DNA of 64,000 bases from Streptoverticillium olivoreticuli subsp. olivoreticuli (GTDB lineage: Bacteria; Actinomycetota; Actinomycetes; Streptomycetales; Streptomycetaceae), in NCBI RefSeq assembly GCF_003391135.1, contig NZ_CP031455.1:3999001-4063000 (forward strand), given 5' to 3'. Positions 18,063-27,330 of this stretch are shown here, piece by piece (positions within the stretch are counted from its first letter, which is position 1; every line of letters starts with the position of its first letter). The notes below the pieces were generated by a model. That model did not search any database and was not told the DNA's origin. It saw only the letters and a program-made list of their open reading frames with translations. The position numbers were made by a program, and so were the translations under genes.

Positions 18063-18388
18063 GCCCCGGGCCACCCGGAGCCGGATTCATGTAATCCGCA
18101 TAAGCGACACAACACCCACACATTCGACCCCTTGCCCTTTTACGTCCAGTTATGGCAGGAGACCTAGATCACAGCCATTTCGAGGTAACCATTGCGGGGG
18201 GTCGCGGGTCTAACCAGGCAGTGCTGGATCGTCTTGGGGGACGGTACCGGCCACGCGTGGCCGGGGCACGTACGCCGGGGAGCTTTGAGCGGCCCTCCCG
18301 ATTCGTACGGGTCCCGGCAGATCGCGTCGGCTCCGCGCACCGCGGCTCCCGGCCGGATCCCGTGGGGGGAATCCGTACCGGGGAATGG
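18063..18388. other. Intergenic stretch without a recognisable gene
   Basis: Between the convergent copA and gltA genes. Two open frames on the plus strand (about 90 and 123 codons) cross it, but they have arginine-rich, non-homologous translations and run into the gltA terminator and coding strand, so I see no gene. Confidence 0.6.
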
Positions 18389-18435
18389 AAAGCGCCCCGC
18401 TCCGACCCGTGGGGGGATCGGTAGCGGGGCGCTTT
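18389..18435 (-). terminator. Terminator of citrate synthase gene
   Basis: A perfect 13-bp stem (AAAGCGCCCCGCT with AGCGGGGCGCTTT) with a 21-nt loop, flanked by an A/T run on both sides, so it could work in both directions for the convergent copA and gltA genes. Confidence 0.8.
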
Positions 18436-18477
18436 TCTCTGCCCGTGCTTATCGGCCCGCGAGGGGCCTTTCGGACG

Positions 18478-19764
18478 TCAGCTGCGGTCGAGCGGCAGGT
18501 CGCGCTCCACCACGCCGGTGTAGATCTGGCGCGGGCGGCCGATGCGGGAGCCGGGCTCCTTGATCATCTCGTGCCACTGGGCGATCCAGCCGGGAAGGCG
18601 GCCGAGCGCGAAGAGCACGGTGAACATCTCGGTCGGGAAGCCCATGGCCCGGTAGATCAGACCGGTGTAGAAGTCCACGTTGGGGTAGAGGTTGCGCGAG
18701 ACGAAGTACTCGTCGGAGAGCGCGTGCTCCTCCAGCTTGAGCGCGATGTCCAGCAGCTCGTCGGACTTGCCGAGCGCCGAGAGGACATCGTGGGCCGCCG
18801 CCTTGATGATCTTCGCCCGGGGGTCGAAGCTCTTGTAGACGCGGTGGCCGAAGCCCATCAGGCGGACGCCGTCCTCCTTGTTCTTCACCTTGCGGATGAA
18901 GGAGTCGACGTCGCCGCCGTTGGCCTGGATGCCTTCCAGCATCTCCAGGACCGACTGGTTGGCGCCACCGTGCAGCGGACCCCACAGGGCGCTGATGCCG
19001 GCGGAGATCGAGGCGAACATGTTCGCCTGCGAGGAGCCGACCAGGCGCACGGTGGAGGTCGAACAGTTCTGCTCGTGGTCCGCGTGCAGGATCAGCAGCT
19101 TGTCGAGCGCCGAGACGACGACCGGGTCGAGGTCGTACTCCTGCGCCGGGACCGAGAACGTCATCCGCAGGAAGTTCTCGACGTAGCCGAGGTCGTTGCG
19201 CGGGTAGACGAACGGGTGACCGATCGACTTCTTGTAGGCGTACGCGGCGATCGTCGGCAGCTTGGCGAGCAGACGGATCGTCGAGAGGTGGCGCTGCTTC
19301 TCGTCGAACGGGTTGTGGCTGTCCTGGTAGAAGGTGGACAGCGCGCTGACCACGGACGACAGCATGGCCATCGGGTGGGCGTCACGCGGGAAGCCGTCGA
19401 AGAAGCGCTTGACGTCCTCGTGCAGCAGCGTGTGCTGGGTGATCTCACCCTTGAAGGTGGCCAGCTCGTCGACGGACGGCAGCTCACCGTTGATCAGCAG
19501 GAACGCCGTCTCCAGGAACGTGCTGCGCTCGGCGAGCTGCTCGATCGGGTAACCGCGGTAGCGGAGGATGCCCTGCTCGCCATCGAGGTAGGTGATCGCG
19601 GACTTGTACGCGGCGGTGTTGCCGTAACCGGAGTCCAGGGTCACCAGCCCGGTCTCGGCGCGGAGCTTGCCGATGTCGAAGCCCTTGTCGCCGACGGTGC
19701 TGTCGACCACCGGGTAGGTGTATTCGCCGTCCCCGTACCGCAGTACTACAGAGTTGTCGCTCAC
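18478..19764 (-). CDS. gltA: Citrate synthase (type II)
   Basis: A 428-residue enzyme condensing oxaloacetate and acetyl-CoA for the TCA cycle. Catalytic regions LHGGANQSVLEMLEG, GFGHRVYKSFDPRA and the C-terminal AQWHEMIKEPGSRIGRPRQIYTG are intact. The start is GTG 19764 (VSDNSVVLRYGDG), preceded by GAGGG 6 nt upstream; in-frame GTG 19776 is less likely. It is monocistronic, with a terminator 43 nt downstream. The upstream region contains several small palindromes. Confidence 0.95.
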   Translation of the reverse strand: MSDNSVVLRYGDGEYTYPVVDSTVGDKGFDIGKLRAETGLVTLDSGYGNTAAYKSAITYLDGEQGILRYRGYPIEQLAERSTFLETAFLLINGELPSVDELATFKGEITQHTLLHEDVKRFFDGFPRDAHPMAMLSSVVSALSTFYQDSHNPFDEKQRHLSTIRLLAKLPTIAAYAYKKSIGHPFVYPRNDLGYVENFLRMTFSVPAQEYDLDPVVVSALDKLLILHADHEQNCSTSTVRLVGSSQANMFASISAGISALWGPLHGGANQSVLEMLEGIQANGGDVDSFIRKVKNKEDGVRLMGFGHRVYKSFDPRAKIIKAAAHDVLSALGKSDELLDIALKLEEHALSDEYFVSRNLYPNVDFYTGLIYRAMGFPTEMFTVLFALGRLPGWIAQWHEMIKEPGSRIGRPRQIYTGVVERDLPLDRS

Positions 19765-19836
19765 GTCATCCCTCACCGACGTTGTGCCTCTTCTTCGAGG
19801 TGCCCTGACTACCCCTACCTTCCCCCATTTGGACGA

Positions 19837-19888
19837 TGCACGTGCACTCGGGGTCGGCCATAGGGCCTAAAGACGGCACTCAGTGCCG
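19837..19888. promoter_or_regulatory. Palindrome cluster in the gltA upstream region
   Basis: Three short perfect inverted repeats lie within 52 bp: TGCACGTGCA (19837-19846), TAGGGCCTA (19861-19869) and CGGCACT-C-AGTGCCG (19874-19888). They sit about 75-125 bp upstream of the gltA start, a usual place for operators. No binding protein can be named. Confidence 0.35.
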
Positions 19889-19963
19889 CCCAGCCTGGCC
19901 ATACTGCCCCGTTCGCCCCGGTTGGTAAACCGTCTGGGGACGAATGCCATGTGCGTCACTCCC

Positions 19964-22171
19964 TCAGGCACCCCTCCCCAGCCGGTGGTCCAGGGCCGTA
20001 CATCTGCGGCCTGCGGAAACGGTGCGCACGGCCTGGCCGAGGGCCTTGCGGGAGCCCACCAGGACCACCAGGCGCTTTGCCCGGGTCACGGCGGTATAGA
20101 GGAGATTGCGCTGGAGCATCATCCAGGCGCCGGTGGTGACCGGGATCACCACCGCCGGATACTCGCTGCCCTGCGAGCGATGGATGGTCACCGCGTAGGC
20201 GTGGGCCAGTTCGTCGAGTTCGTCGAAGTCGTAGCCGACCTCCTCGTCCTCGTCGGTGCGCACGGTGAGCCGCTGCTCGACCGCGTCCAGGGCGGTGACC
20301 ACGCCCACCGTGCCGTTGAAGACGCCGTTCTCCCCCTTCTCGTAGTTGTTGCGGATCTGGGTGACCTTGTCGCCGACGCGGAAGACCCGGCCGCCGAACC
20401 GGCGCTCCGCGAGGTCGGGGCGGGCGGGCGTGATCGCCTGCTGGAGCAGCGCGTTGAGGTTGCCGGCGCCGGCCGGACCGCGGTGCATCGGGGCCAGCAC
20501 CTGGATGTCGCGGCGCGGGTCGAGGCCGAATTTCGCGGGGATGCGCCTGGCCGCCACCTCCACGGTGAGCCGGCCCGCCTCCTCGGTGTCCTCCTCGGGG
20601 AAGAGGAAGAAGTCGGCCAGCCCCTGGGTGATGGGCTGCACGCCGGAGTTGATGCGGTGGGCGTTGGTGACCACGCCGGACTGCTGCGCCTGCCGGAAGA
20701 TGCGGGTGAGCCGCACGGCCGGGACGGGGCTGCCGGGCGCGAGGAGGTCGCGGAGCACTTCCCCCGCGCCCACGGACGGCAGCTGGTCGACGTCGCCGAC
20801 GAGCAGCAGGTGGGCGCCCGGGGCCACGGCCTTGACGAGCTTGTTGGCCAGCAGCAGGTCGAGCATGGACGCCTCGTCGACCACCACCAGATCGGCGTCC
20901 AGCGGGCGGTCCTTGTCGTACGCGGCGTCGCCGCCGGGCTTGAGCTCCAGGAGGCGGTGCACGGTGGACGCGTCGGCGCCGGTGAGCTCGGAGAGCCGCT
21001 TGGCGGCCCGCCCCGTGGGGGCGGCGAGCACGACCTTGGCCTTCTTGGCGCGGGCCAGCTCGACCACCGAGCGGACGGTGAAGGACTTGCCGCAGCCCGG
21101 CCCGCCGGTGAGGACCGCGACCTTGCTGGAGAGCGCGAGCCGGACCGCCTGCTGCTGCTCGGGGGCCAGCTCCGCGCCCGTGCGGTCCGCGAGCCAGGCC
21201 AGCGCCTTGTCCCACTCGACGGTCCGGAAGGCGCCCAGCCGGTCGTCCTCGGCCCGCAGCAGCCGCGTCAGTTGGGCGGCGAGGGAGAGCTCGGCGCGGT
21301 GGAAGGGGATGAGGTAGACGGCGGTGACGGGCTCGCCGTCGGGGCCGGGGACGCTCTCGCGGACCACGCCCTCCTCGTCTCCGGCGAGCTCGGCGAGGCA
21401 GTCGATGACGAGCCCGGTGTCGACCTGGAGGAGCTTGACGGCGTCGGCGATCAGCTTCTCCTCGGGGAGGTAGCAATGCCCCTGGTCGGTGGACTGGGAA
21501 AGGGCGTACTGCAGACCGGCCTTGACGCGCTCGGGGCTGTCGTGCGGGATGCCGACGGCCTGGGCGATGCGGTCGGCGGTCAGGAAGCCGATGCCCCAGA
21601 CGTCGGCGGCCAGCCGGTAGGGCTGATGGCGGGTCACGGAGATGGAGGCGTCGCCGTATTTCTTGTAGATCCGCACGGCGATGGAGGTGGAGACGCCGAC
21701 GCCCTGGAGGAAGACCATGACCTCCTTGATGGCCTTCTGCTCCTCCCAGGCGGCGCCGATCATCTTCGTCCGCTTGGGGCCGAGGCCGGGCACCTCGATC
21801 AGCCGCTCGGGGTCCTTCTCGATGACGTCCAGGGTGTCGGTGCCGAAGTGCTCGGTGATGCGGTCCGCGATGCGCGGGCCGATGCCCTTGATGAGGCCGG
21901 AGCCCAGATAGCGGCGGATGCCCTGGATCGTGGCGGGGAGCAGCGTCGTGTAGTTCTCGACGGTGAACTGGCGGCCGTACTGCGGGTGGGAGCCCCAGCG
22001 GCCCTCCATGCGCAGCGACTCCCCCGGCTGCGCGCCGAGCAGGGAGCCGACGACCGTGAGGAGATCGCCTGCGCCGCGGCCGGTGTCGACGCGGGCGACC
22101 GTATAGCCGCTCTCCTCGTTGGCGTAGGTGATCCGCTCCAGGACCCCTTCGACCACTGCCATGTTCACCAT
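19964..22171 (-). CDS. recD2: RecD2-type ATP-dependent DNA helicase
   Basis: A 735-residue SF1B helicase of the RecD/TraA type, found without RecB and RecC. The N-terminal OB-like region is followed by helix-hairpin-helix motifs (GSGLIKGIGPRIADRI, VPGLGPKR), Walker A GGPGCGKSF (K362), Walker B DEASMLD and C-terminal motif VI (AVTRAKRLVVLVG). It probably acts in DNA repair. The start is taken as ATG 22171; ATG 22162 (MAVVEG) is an equally plausible start and neither has a clear Shine-Dalgarno. Confidence 0.88.
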   Translation of the reverse strand: MVNMAVVEGVLERITYANEESGYTVARVDTGRGAGDLLTVVGSLLGAQPGESLRMEGRWGSHPQYGRQFTVENYTTLLPATIQGIRRYLGSGLIKGIGPRIADRITEHFGTDTLDVIEKDPERLIEVPGLGPKRTKMIGAAWEEQKAIKEVMVFLQGVGVSTSIAVRIYKKYGDASISVTRHQPYRLAADVWGIGFLTADRIAQAVGIPHDSPERVKAGLQYALSQSTDQGHCYLPEEKLIADAVKLLQVDTGLVIDCLAELAGDEEGVVRESVPGPDGEPVTAVYLIPFHRAELSLAAQLTRLLRAEDDRLGAFRTVEWDKALAWLADRTGAELAPEQQQAVRLALSSKVAVLTGGPGCGKSFTVRSVVELARAKKAKVVLAAPTGRAAKRLSELTGADASTVHRLLELKPGGDAAYDKDRPLDADLVVVDEASMLDLLLANKLVKAVAPGAHLLLVGDVDQLPSVGAGEVLRDLLAPGSPVPAVRLTRIFRQAQQSGVVTNAHRINSGVQPITQGLADFFLFPEEDTEEAGRLTVEVAARRIPAKFGLDPRRDIQVLAPMHRGPAGAGNLNALLQQAITPARPDLAERRFGGRVFRVGDKVTQIRNNYEKGENGVFNGTVGVVTALDAVEQRLTVRTDEDEEVGYDFDELDELAHAYAVTIHRSQGSEYPAVVIPVTTGAWMMLQRNLLYTAVTRAKRLVVLVGSRKALGQAVRTVSAGRRCTALDHRLGRGA

Positions 22172-22246
22172 GGACCCGACGGTACCGCCGGGGTACGACA
22201 GGCGTTCGGGGCTGTGGATAACTCACCAATGAGCCCCCGGGACAAG

Positions 22247-22280
22247 CCGAGGGGCCCGGTCCGACGACCGGGCCCCTCGG
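22247..22280 (-). terminator. Strong hairpin 3' of the sugar-catabolic operon
   Basis: A perfect 15-bp stem (CCGAGGGGCCCGGTC with its complement) and loop CGAC. It is positioned to stop transcripts from the minus-strand isomerase gene before recD2's promoter region. Confidence 0.8.
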
Positions 22281-22421
22281 GCACCCCCCTGAAACCGGCT
22301 TCCTCTGAAATCCCCCCGGATCCCTCCCCAGGAAGCCCGATGCAAGGTACGACCCACTGGACCGCGAAAGGGTTGCACCGCCTTCAAGGAGTTATCGTTC
22401 CGTTATCGGAGCCGGGAACGA

Positions 22422-23276
22422 TCACCCGCCCATTACCGCGGGTATCCCCAGCACATACCGCTCGTAACGATCCAGCACCTCCGCCAGGACCGCCGCGCCG
22501 TCCCGCGCCCACAGCCCCGGATGGAAGATCTCCACCTCCTCCGGCCCCCGGTATCCGGCGGCGTCGGCCCGCTCGTGGAACCACCGCAGATCCACGCATC
22601 CGTCCCCCAGCTGCCCCCTCCCCAGCAGCACGCCCTCCGGCAGCGGGGTGACCCAGTCGGCGAGCTGGAAGGCCGCGATCCGGCCGCCCTCCCCGGCCCG
22701 TACGAGCTGTCCGGCCACGGTGTCGTCCCACCACAGGTGGTAGGTGTCGACCACCACGCCCACCTGGTCGGCCGGGAAGCGCTCGGCCAGGTCGAGGGCC
22801 TGACGGAGGGTCGACACGACGCAGCGGTCGGAGGCGTACATCGGGTGCAGCGGCTCGATCGCGAGCCGGACCCCGCACCCGGCCGCGTACGGCCCGAGCT
22901 CGGCCAGCGCGTCGGCGACCCGCTCGCGCGCCCCCGGCAGGTCCCGGGAGCCCGCCGGCAGACCGCCCGCGACCAGCACGAGCGTGCCGGTGCCCAGCGT
23001 GGCCGCCTCCTCGACGGCCGCCCGGTTGTCGGCCAGCGCCGCCGCCCGGCCGGCGGGGTCGGCGGCGGTCAGGAAGCCGCCCCGGCACAGGCTGCTGACG
23101 GTCAGTCCGGCGTCCCGCACCAGGTGGGCGGCGGCCTCGGCCCCGTACTCCCGCACGGGCCCGCGCCACAGCCCCACCCGGCGCACCCCGGCCGCCGCGC
23201 AGCCCGCCGCGAGCTCGGGCAGGGACCACTGCCGCACGGTCTGCTGGTTGAGGCTGAACCGCGCGGGAGCCGTCAC
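22422..23276 (-). CDS. Sugar phosphate isomerase/epimerase (AP-endonuclease-2 fold)
   Basis: A 284-residue TIM-barrel protein with metal-site-like motifs RLAIEPLHPMYA, GVVVDTYHLWWDD and GPEEVEIFHPGLW. It probably isomerises or epimerises a keto-sugar, but the substrate is unknown. Last of three coupled genes: its start overlaps the DUF993 gene by 4 bp (ATGA). It is followed by a strong terminator 142 nt away. Confidence 0.78.
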   Translation of the reverse strand: MTAPARFSLNQQTVRQWSLPELAAGCAAAGVRRVGLWRGPVREYGAEAAAHLVRDAGLTVSSLCRGGFLTAADPAGRAAALADNRAAVEEAATLGTGTLVLVAGGLPAGSRDLPGARERVADALAELGPYAAGCGVRLAIEPLHPMYASDRCVVSTLRQALDLAERFPADQVGVVVDTYHLWWDDTVAGQLVRAGEGGRIAAFQLADWVTPLPEGVLLGRGQLGDGCVDLRWFHERADAAGYRGPEEVEIFHPGLWARDGAAVLAEVLDRYERYVLGIPAVMGG

Positions 23277-24430
23277 GGCCCTGCCCCGTGCACGGCCAGC
23301 AGCCGCGCCATCCGGTCCTCCGCGAGCTCCGGATCGGGGAACAGGCCCAGCTCGTCGGCCAGTTCATAGGCGCGCGCCAGATGCGGCAGGGAGCGCGCGG
23401 CGTGCAGCCCACCGGCCATCGTGAAGTGGTCCTGGTGGCCCGCGAGCCAGGCCAGCAGGACGACACCGGTCCTGTACGCGCGCGTGGGCGGTTCGAAGAG
23501 GTGCCGGGACAGCGCGACGGCCGGGTCCAGCCGCTCCCGGAAGCCCTGCCGGTCACCGGAGTCGAGCCGCCGCACGGCGTCCACGGCGAGCGGCCCCAGC
23601 GGGTCGAACACCCCGAGGAGCGCGTCGCTGTGGCCGTGCGCGTCGCCCTCGATCAGCTCGGGATAGTGCAGGTCGTCCCCCGTGAAGCACCGCACTCCGG
23701 CGGGCAGCCGCCTGCGCAGGGCGCGTTCGCGCCCGGCGTCCAGCAGGGACACCTTCACGCCGTCGACCTTCTCCCGGTGGGCGTGGACGATGTCGAGGAG
23801 CGTCCGCGCCGCGCCGTCCAGGTCGTCGTCGCCCCAGTAGCCCTCCAGGGCGGGGTCGAAGACCGGGCCGAGCCAGTGCAGGATCACGGGCCCCGACGTC
23901 TGGCTCAGGAGCCGCCCGTACGTCTCCCGGTAGTCGTCCGGTCCCCTGGCGACGGCCGCGAGGGCGCGGGAGGCCAGGACGACGGCCTGGGCGCCGTGCG
24001 CCTCCACCACGTCCAGCTGCTCCTCGTAGGCCGCCGTGACGTCCTCCAGCGTGCCGTACGGGGGCGTGAGCTGGTCCGTGCCCGCCCCGCAGACGATCCG
24101 GCCGCCCACGGCGCGCGCCTCGGCGGCGGAGCGCCGGATCAGCTCGGCCGCCCGCGGCCAGTCCAGGCCCGCGCCGCGCTGGGCGGTGTCCATGGCCTCG
24201 GCGACGGCGAGCCCGTGCGCCCACAGGTGGCGGCGGAAGGCGAGGGTGGCGTCCCAGTCGAGGTCGGCGGGGCCGTAGGGCGTGGTGTCGCCGTACGGGT
24301 CGGCGACGATGTGGGCGGCGGCGAAGAGCGTGCGGGAGGCGGGCGGCCCGCCTCCCGCCGCGAGCTCCAGCGGCCGCTTCCGGGGTTCGTACGGGCGCAG
24401 GGCGCCGCGGGCGTCGGGCAGCCGGATCAC
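23273..24430 (-). CDS. DUF993 / dihydrodipicolinate-synthase-like protein
   Basis: A 385-residue protein of the DUF993 family, related to (beta/alpha)8 aldolases. Conserved-looking stretches are DWDATLAFRRHLWAHGLAVAEAMDTAQRG, the barrel motif HWLGPVFDP and the lysine in VDGVKVSLLDAG, a possible Schiff-base residue. The start is GTG 24430, forming a GTGA overlap with the dehydrogenase stop. The coupling to an oxidoreductase and an isomerase suggests the cleavage step of an uncharacterised sugar pathway. The reaction is unknown. Confidence 0.75.
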   Translation of the reverse strand: MIRLPDARGALRPYEPRKRPLELAAGGGPPASRTLFAAAHIVADPYGDTTPYGPADLDWDATLAFRRHLWAHGLAVAEAMDTAQRGAGLDWPRAAELIRRSAAEARAVGGRIVCGAGTDQLTPPYGTLEDVTAAYEEQLDVVEAHGAQAVVLASRALAAVARGPDDYRETYGRLLSQTSGPVILHWLGPVFDPALEGYWGDDDLDGAARTLLDIVHAHREKVDGVKVSLLDAGRERALRRRLPAGVRCFTGDDLHYPELIEGDAHGHSDALLGVFDPLGPLAVDAVRRLDSGDRQGFRERLDPAVALSRHLFEPPTRAYRTGVVLLAWLAGHQDHFTMAGGLHAARSLPHLARAYELADELGLFPDPELAEDRMARLLAVHGAGP

Positions 24431-25599
24431 GGTGCGCCCCCGGGCGCCGCGAGGATCCGTCTGCGGCCGTCCCGCGCGGAGTCCCGGGCCAGCAGCCCGA
24501 GCCGTACGCCGCGCGCGCCCGCGTCCAGGCCGAAGTGCCAGGGCTCGTCCAGGGCGACATGGCGCAGGAACAGCTCCCACTGCGCCTTGAAGGCGTTGAC
24601 GCCCTCCCCCGATTCCCCGTTGTCCGGGACCTCCTGCCACTGGGCGCGGAAGTCCTCGGTCACCGGGGCGTCGGGGTTCCACACCGGCCGCGGGGTGGCG
24701 GAGCGGTGCTGCGCGCGGCAGTTCCGCAGGCCCGCTACGGCCGAGCCCTCGGTGCCGTCGACCTGGAACTCCAGCAGTTCGTCGCGGTGCACCCGCACCG
24801 CCCAGGAGGAGTTGAGCTGGGCGACGATCCCGCCCTCCAGCTCCAGGATCGCGTAGACGGCGTCGTCGGCGGCCGCCTCGTAAGGCGCGCCGTGCTCGTC
24901 CCAGCGGCGCGGGATGTGCGTGGCGAGGTGCGCCTGTACGGACCTGATGGGGCCGAACAGCTCGCGCAGGACGTACTCCCAGTGCGGGAACATGTCGGAG
25001 GTGATGCCCGCGTCCGGGTCGCGGTAGTTCCAGGAGGGCCGCTGGGCGGGCTGCCAGTCGCCCTCGAACACCCAGTAGCCGAACTCCCCGCGGACGGACA
25101 GCACCCGGCCGAAGAAGCCGCCGTCGAGCAGCCGCTTCAGCTTGCGGATGCCCGGGAGGAACAGCTTGTCCTGGACGACGCCGTGCTTGACGCCCGCGGC
25201 GACGGCCCGGTGGTGCAGGACGAGGGCGCCGCCGTGGTCGAGGGCGGTCGGCTTCTCGCAGTACACGTGCTTGCCCGCGTCGATGGCCTTGTGCAGGGCG
25301 GCCTCCCGTTCGCGGGTGGCCTGCGCGTCGAAGTAGATGTCGATCGCCGGGTCGCCGAGGACGGTGTCGAGGTCGGTGGTCCACGCGTCCAGTCCGTAGC
25401 GCCCGGCGAGTGCTCTGAGCTTCTGCTCGCTGCGTCCGACGAGGACGGGCTGCGGCCACAGCCGGGTGCCGTCGCCGACGTCGATGCCGCCCTGCTCGCG
25501 CAGGGCGAGGATCGAGCGGACGAGGTGCTGATGGTGTCCCATGCGTCCGGTGACACCGTTCATGGCTATCCGTAAGGCTCTGGTGTCCGTTCCGGTCAC
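24427..25599 (-). CDS. Gfo/Idh/MocA-family oxidoreductase of the DUF993 cluster
   Basis: A 390-residue dehydrogenase: Rossmann motif MNGVTGRMGHHQH near the N-terminus, the conserved lysine in YCEKPTALD, and a C-terminal substrate domain with FGYWVFEGDWQPAQRPSWNYRD. It is the first gene of a three-gene minus-strand operon. The start is taken at GTG 25599 because longer versions would run over a divergent-promoter palindrome and into the divergent gene; ATG 25623 is possible. The substrate is probably an oxidised sugar, unknown. Confidence 0.75.
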   Translation of the reverse strand: MTGTDTRALRIAMNGVTGRMGHHQHLVRSILALREQGGIDVGDGTRLWPQPVLVGRSEQKLRALAGRYGLDAWTTDLDTVLGDPAIDIYFDAQATREREAALHKAIDAGKHVYCEKPTALDHGGALVLHHRAVAAGVKHGVVQDKLFLPGIRKLKRLLDGGFFGRVLSVRGEFGYWVFEGDWQPAQRPSWNYRDPDAGITSDMFPHWEYVLRELFGPIRSVQAHLATHIPRRWDEHGAPYEAAADDAVYAILELEGGIVAQLNSSWAVRVHRDELLEFQVDGTEGSAVAGLRNCRAQHRSATPRPVWNPDAPVTEDFRAQWQEVPDNGESGEGVNAFKAQWELFLRHVALDEPWHFGLDAGARGVRLGLLARDSARDGRRRILAAPGGAP

Positions 25600-25610
25600 C
25601 CCCTTCTGCC

Positions 25611-25632
25611 GTACGGGAAGCATTTCCCGCAC
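25611..25632. promoter_or_regulatory. Operator-like palindrome between divergent sugar-catabolic genes
   Basis: A 22-bp imperfect palindrome whose core is CGGGAA-GCAT-TTCCCG (perfect, 25614-25629); one further arm pair mismatches. It lies in the 55-bp gap between the Gfo/Idh gene (minus) and an isomerase gene (plus), so one regulator could control both. Confidence 0.55.
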
Positions 25633-25654
25633 GCCGCCGGGGAACCCGGTCCCC

Positions 25655-26455
25655 ATGAAACTCGCTTTCTCCACGCTCGGAGTGCCCGGTATGCCCCTCC
25701 CCGAGGTGGCCCGCCTCGCCCGCGCCCACGGCTATGACGGCGTCGAGCTGCGGGCCCACCCCGAGGAGCCCCTGCACCCCGGGACGGGGCCGCGGGAGCG
25801 GGCCGGGGCGGTGGCCGCGTTCGCGGCGGCGGGGGTGGAGATCCTGAGCGTCGCCGGGTACGTCCGGGTGGCCTCCCCGGAGGCGGACGAGGCCGTCTTC
25901 GACGGGCTGAACGGGCTGATCCGGCTGGCGGCCGACGTCGGCGCCCGGTACGCCCGCGTGTTCCCCGGCGGCGCGGACCGCCCCGCGGCCGAGGCGGACG
26001 CGGACGCCGCGCGCCGGCTCGGCGCGGTGGCACCGCTCGCGGCGGACCTCGGCGTCCACATCCTCCTGGAGACCCACGACTCCCACCGCCGGGCCCGGGA
26101 CGTCGCACGCGTCCTGGGCCCCGTGGGCCACCCGGACATCGGCGCGCTCTGGGACGTCCTCCACACCTGGCTGGGCGGCGAGACCCCGGACGTCAGCTTC
26201 CCCGTCCTCGCCCCGCACCTGGGCTACGTCCAGCTCAAGGACGTCGCCTCCCCCGACGACACGGCCCCGCTGCCCCTGGGCGCGGGCGTGCTGCCGCTGG
26301 GCGCCTGCGTGGACGTCCTCGGCCGGGCAGGCTGGGACGGGTGGCTGTGCTGGGAGTACGAGCGCCGGTGGCACCCGGCGGCGGCCGACTTCGACCGGCT
26401 GATGGGTCCGGGGCGGGCATACGTGGAGGGCCTGCTGGCGGGCGCGGCGCCGTGA
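25655..26455 (+). CDS. Sugar phosphate isomerase/epimerase, divergent from the DUF993 operon
   Basis: A 266-residue TIM-barrel isomerase starting MKLAFSTLGVPGMPLPEV. Metal-site-like motifs are ILLETHDSHR, GALWDVLHTW and YVQLKDV, and it ends with WDGWLCWEYERRWHP. A paralogue of the isomerase at 22422-23276, so this locus has two. ATG 25655 follows GGGGAACCCGGTCCCC. The shared palindromic divergent promoter suggests co-regulation with the minus-strand operon. Confidence 0.78.
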   Translation: MKLAFSTLGVPGMPLPEVARLARAHGYDGVELRAHPEEPLHPGTGPRERAGAVAAFAAAGVEILSVAGYVRVASPEADEAVFDGLNGLIRLAADVGARYARVFPGGADRPAAEADADAARRLGAVAPLAADLGVHILLETHDSHRRARDVARVLGPVGHPDIGALWDVLHTWLGGETPDVSFPVLAPHLGYVQLKDVASPDDTAPLPLGAGVLPLGACVDVLGRAGWDGWLCWEYERRWHPAAADFDRLMGPGRAYVEGLLAGAAP

Positions 26456-26528
26456 CCTCCGACCGGCCGCTCGGCCGGAGCCGGTCACCGCGCGAACCGT
26501 ATGATCAGCCCTGGCGAGGGGGCTGCAC

Positions 26529-27155
26529 ATGACGGTGGAGGACACCAAGGAACGGCTGATCGGCGCGGCCGGCACCGTGCTGAGGACGCAGGGCTACGGC
26601 AGGTCCAGCGCGCGGACGATCGCCAAGGAGGCCGGAGTCAACTCGGCTCTGGTCTTCTACCACTTCGGCGGTGTCGACCCGCTGCTGTTCGCCGCGCTCG
26701 ACCGGTCGTCCGCCGAGCGGATGGCCGTGCTCTCGGACGCCGTCACCGACTGCCGCACCCTCGAGGACCTCGTGGAGGCGGGCACCCGTGTCTACCGGCA
26801 CGACATCGACGCCGGGCATCTGACCCTCTTCTCCGAGCTCGTCGCCGCCGCCGTCGCCAAGCCGGAGCTGCGGGACGGGATCAAGGTGCGGGCGGAGCCG
26901 TGGATGGCCTTCGTCGAGGAGACGCTGGAGCGCGTCATCGGGGGGACGCCGCTGGCCCGGCTGACCCCGCCGCGCGACCTGGCCAACGCGGCGATCACGT
27001 TCTATCTCGGGGTCAACCTCTTCACCGTGCTGGACTCCGACCGCTCGCGCACGGAGTCGGTGTTCGCGATGGCCCGTCGGCTCGCCCCCCGCGCGCGGCT
27101 GCTCACCCGGCGGCTGCCGGCCCGGCTCGGCACCAAGCGGCGCGCGCTCGGCTGA
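26529..27155 (+). CDS. TetR-family transcriptional regulator
   Basis: A 208-residue regulator with N-terminal HTH (GRSSARTIAKEAGVNSALVFYHFGG, residues about 25-49) and an all-helical ligand domain. GAGGGGGCTGCAC precedes ATG 26529. It lies 73 bp after the isomerase gene in the same direction. It could regulate the sugar cluster, but TetR proteins more often act on an adjacent transporter or enzyme and none is divergent here, so the target is open. Confidence 0.85.
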   Translation: MTVEDTKERLIGAAGTVLRTQGYGRSSARTIAKEAGVNSALVFYHFGGVDPLLFAALDRSSAERMAVLSDAVTDCRTLEDLVEAGTRVYRHDIDAGHLTLFSELVAAAVAKPELRDGIKVRAEPWMAFVEETLERVIGGTPLARLTPPRDLANAAITFYLGVNLFTVLDSDRSRTESVFAMARRLAPRARLLTRRLPARLGTKRRALG

Positions 27156-27219
27156 CGCGCGCCCCGCACGGAACCGCTCCGTGGCACCGCCCGTCCAAGG
27201 GGCGTGCCGCCGTCGGGGC

Positions 27220-27330
27220 ACCGCAGTGCGGTATCGGCGTACGCCACCGACCGCGTCGCTGAACTCCCTCTCCGCCGCCTGCTTCCCGATGGCACCGCCG
27301 CCGGCGCACCCCCCTTAACAGCGCCGGCGG
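27220..27330 (+). terminator. Hairpins after the tetR gene, inside a 347-bp gap
   Basis: ACCGCA-G-TGCGGT (27220-27232) is followed by a 10-bp stem CCGCCGGCGC (27298-27307) with GCGCCGGCGG (27321-27330) and a 13-nt loop. The rest of the gap (27156-27502) shows no gene; it must hold the promoter of the lipoprotein gene. Confidence 0.5.

Noticed and set aside
18152..18563. Overlapping open frames of 90 and 123 codons downstream of copA
   Set aside because: No homology, poor composition, and they run through the gltA terminator and coding sequence.
23273..26575. A single open frame of 1,100 codons on the minus strand
   Set aside because: It is a high-GC read-through: only its last 385 codons (from GTG 24430) have protein-like composition and homology; the rest is antisense to or out of frame with the dehydrogenase and the plus-strand isomerase.
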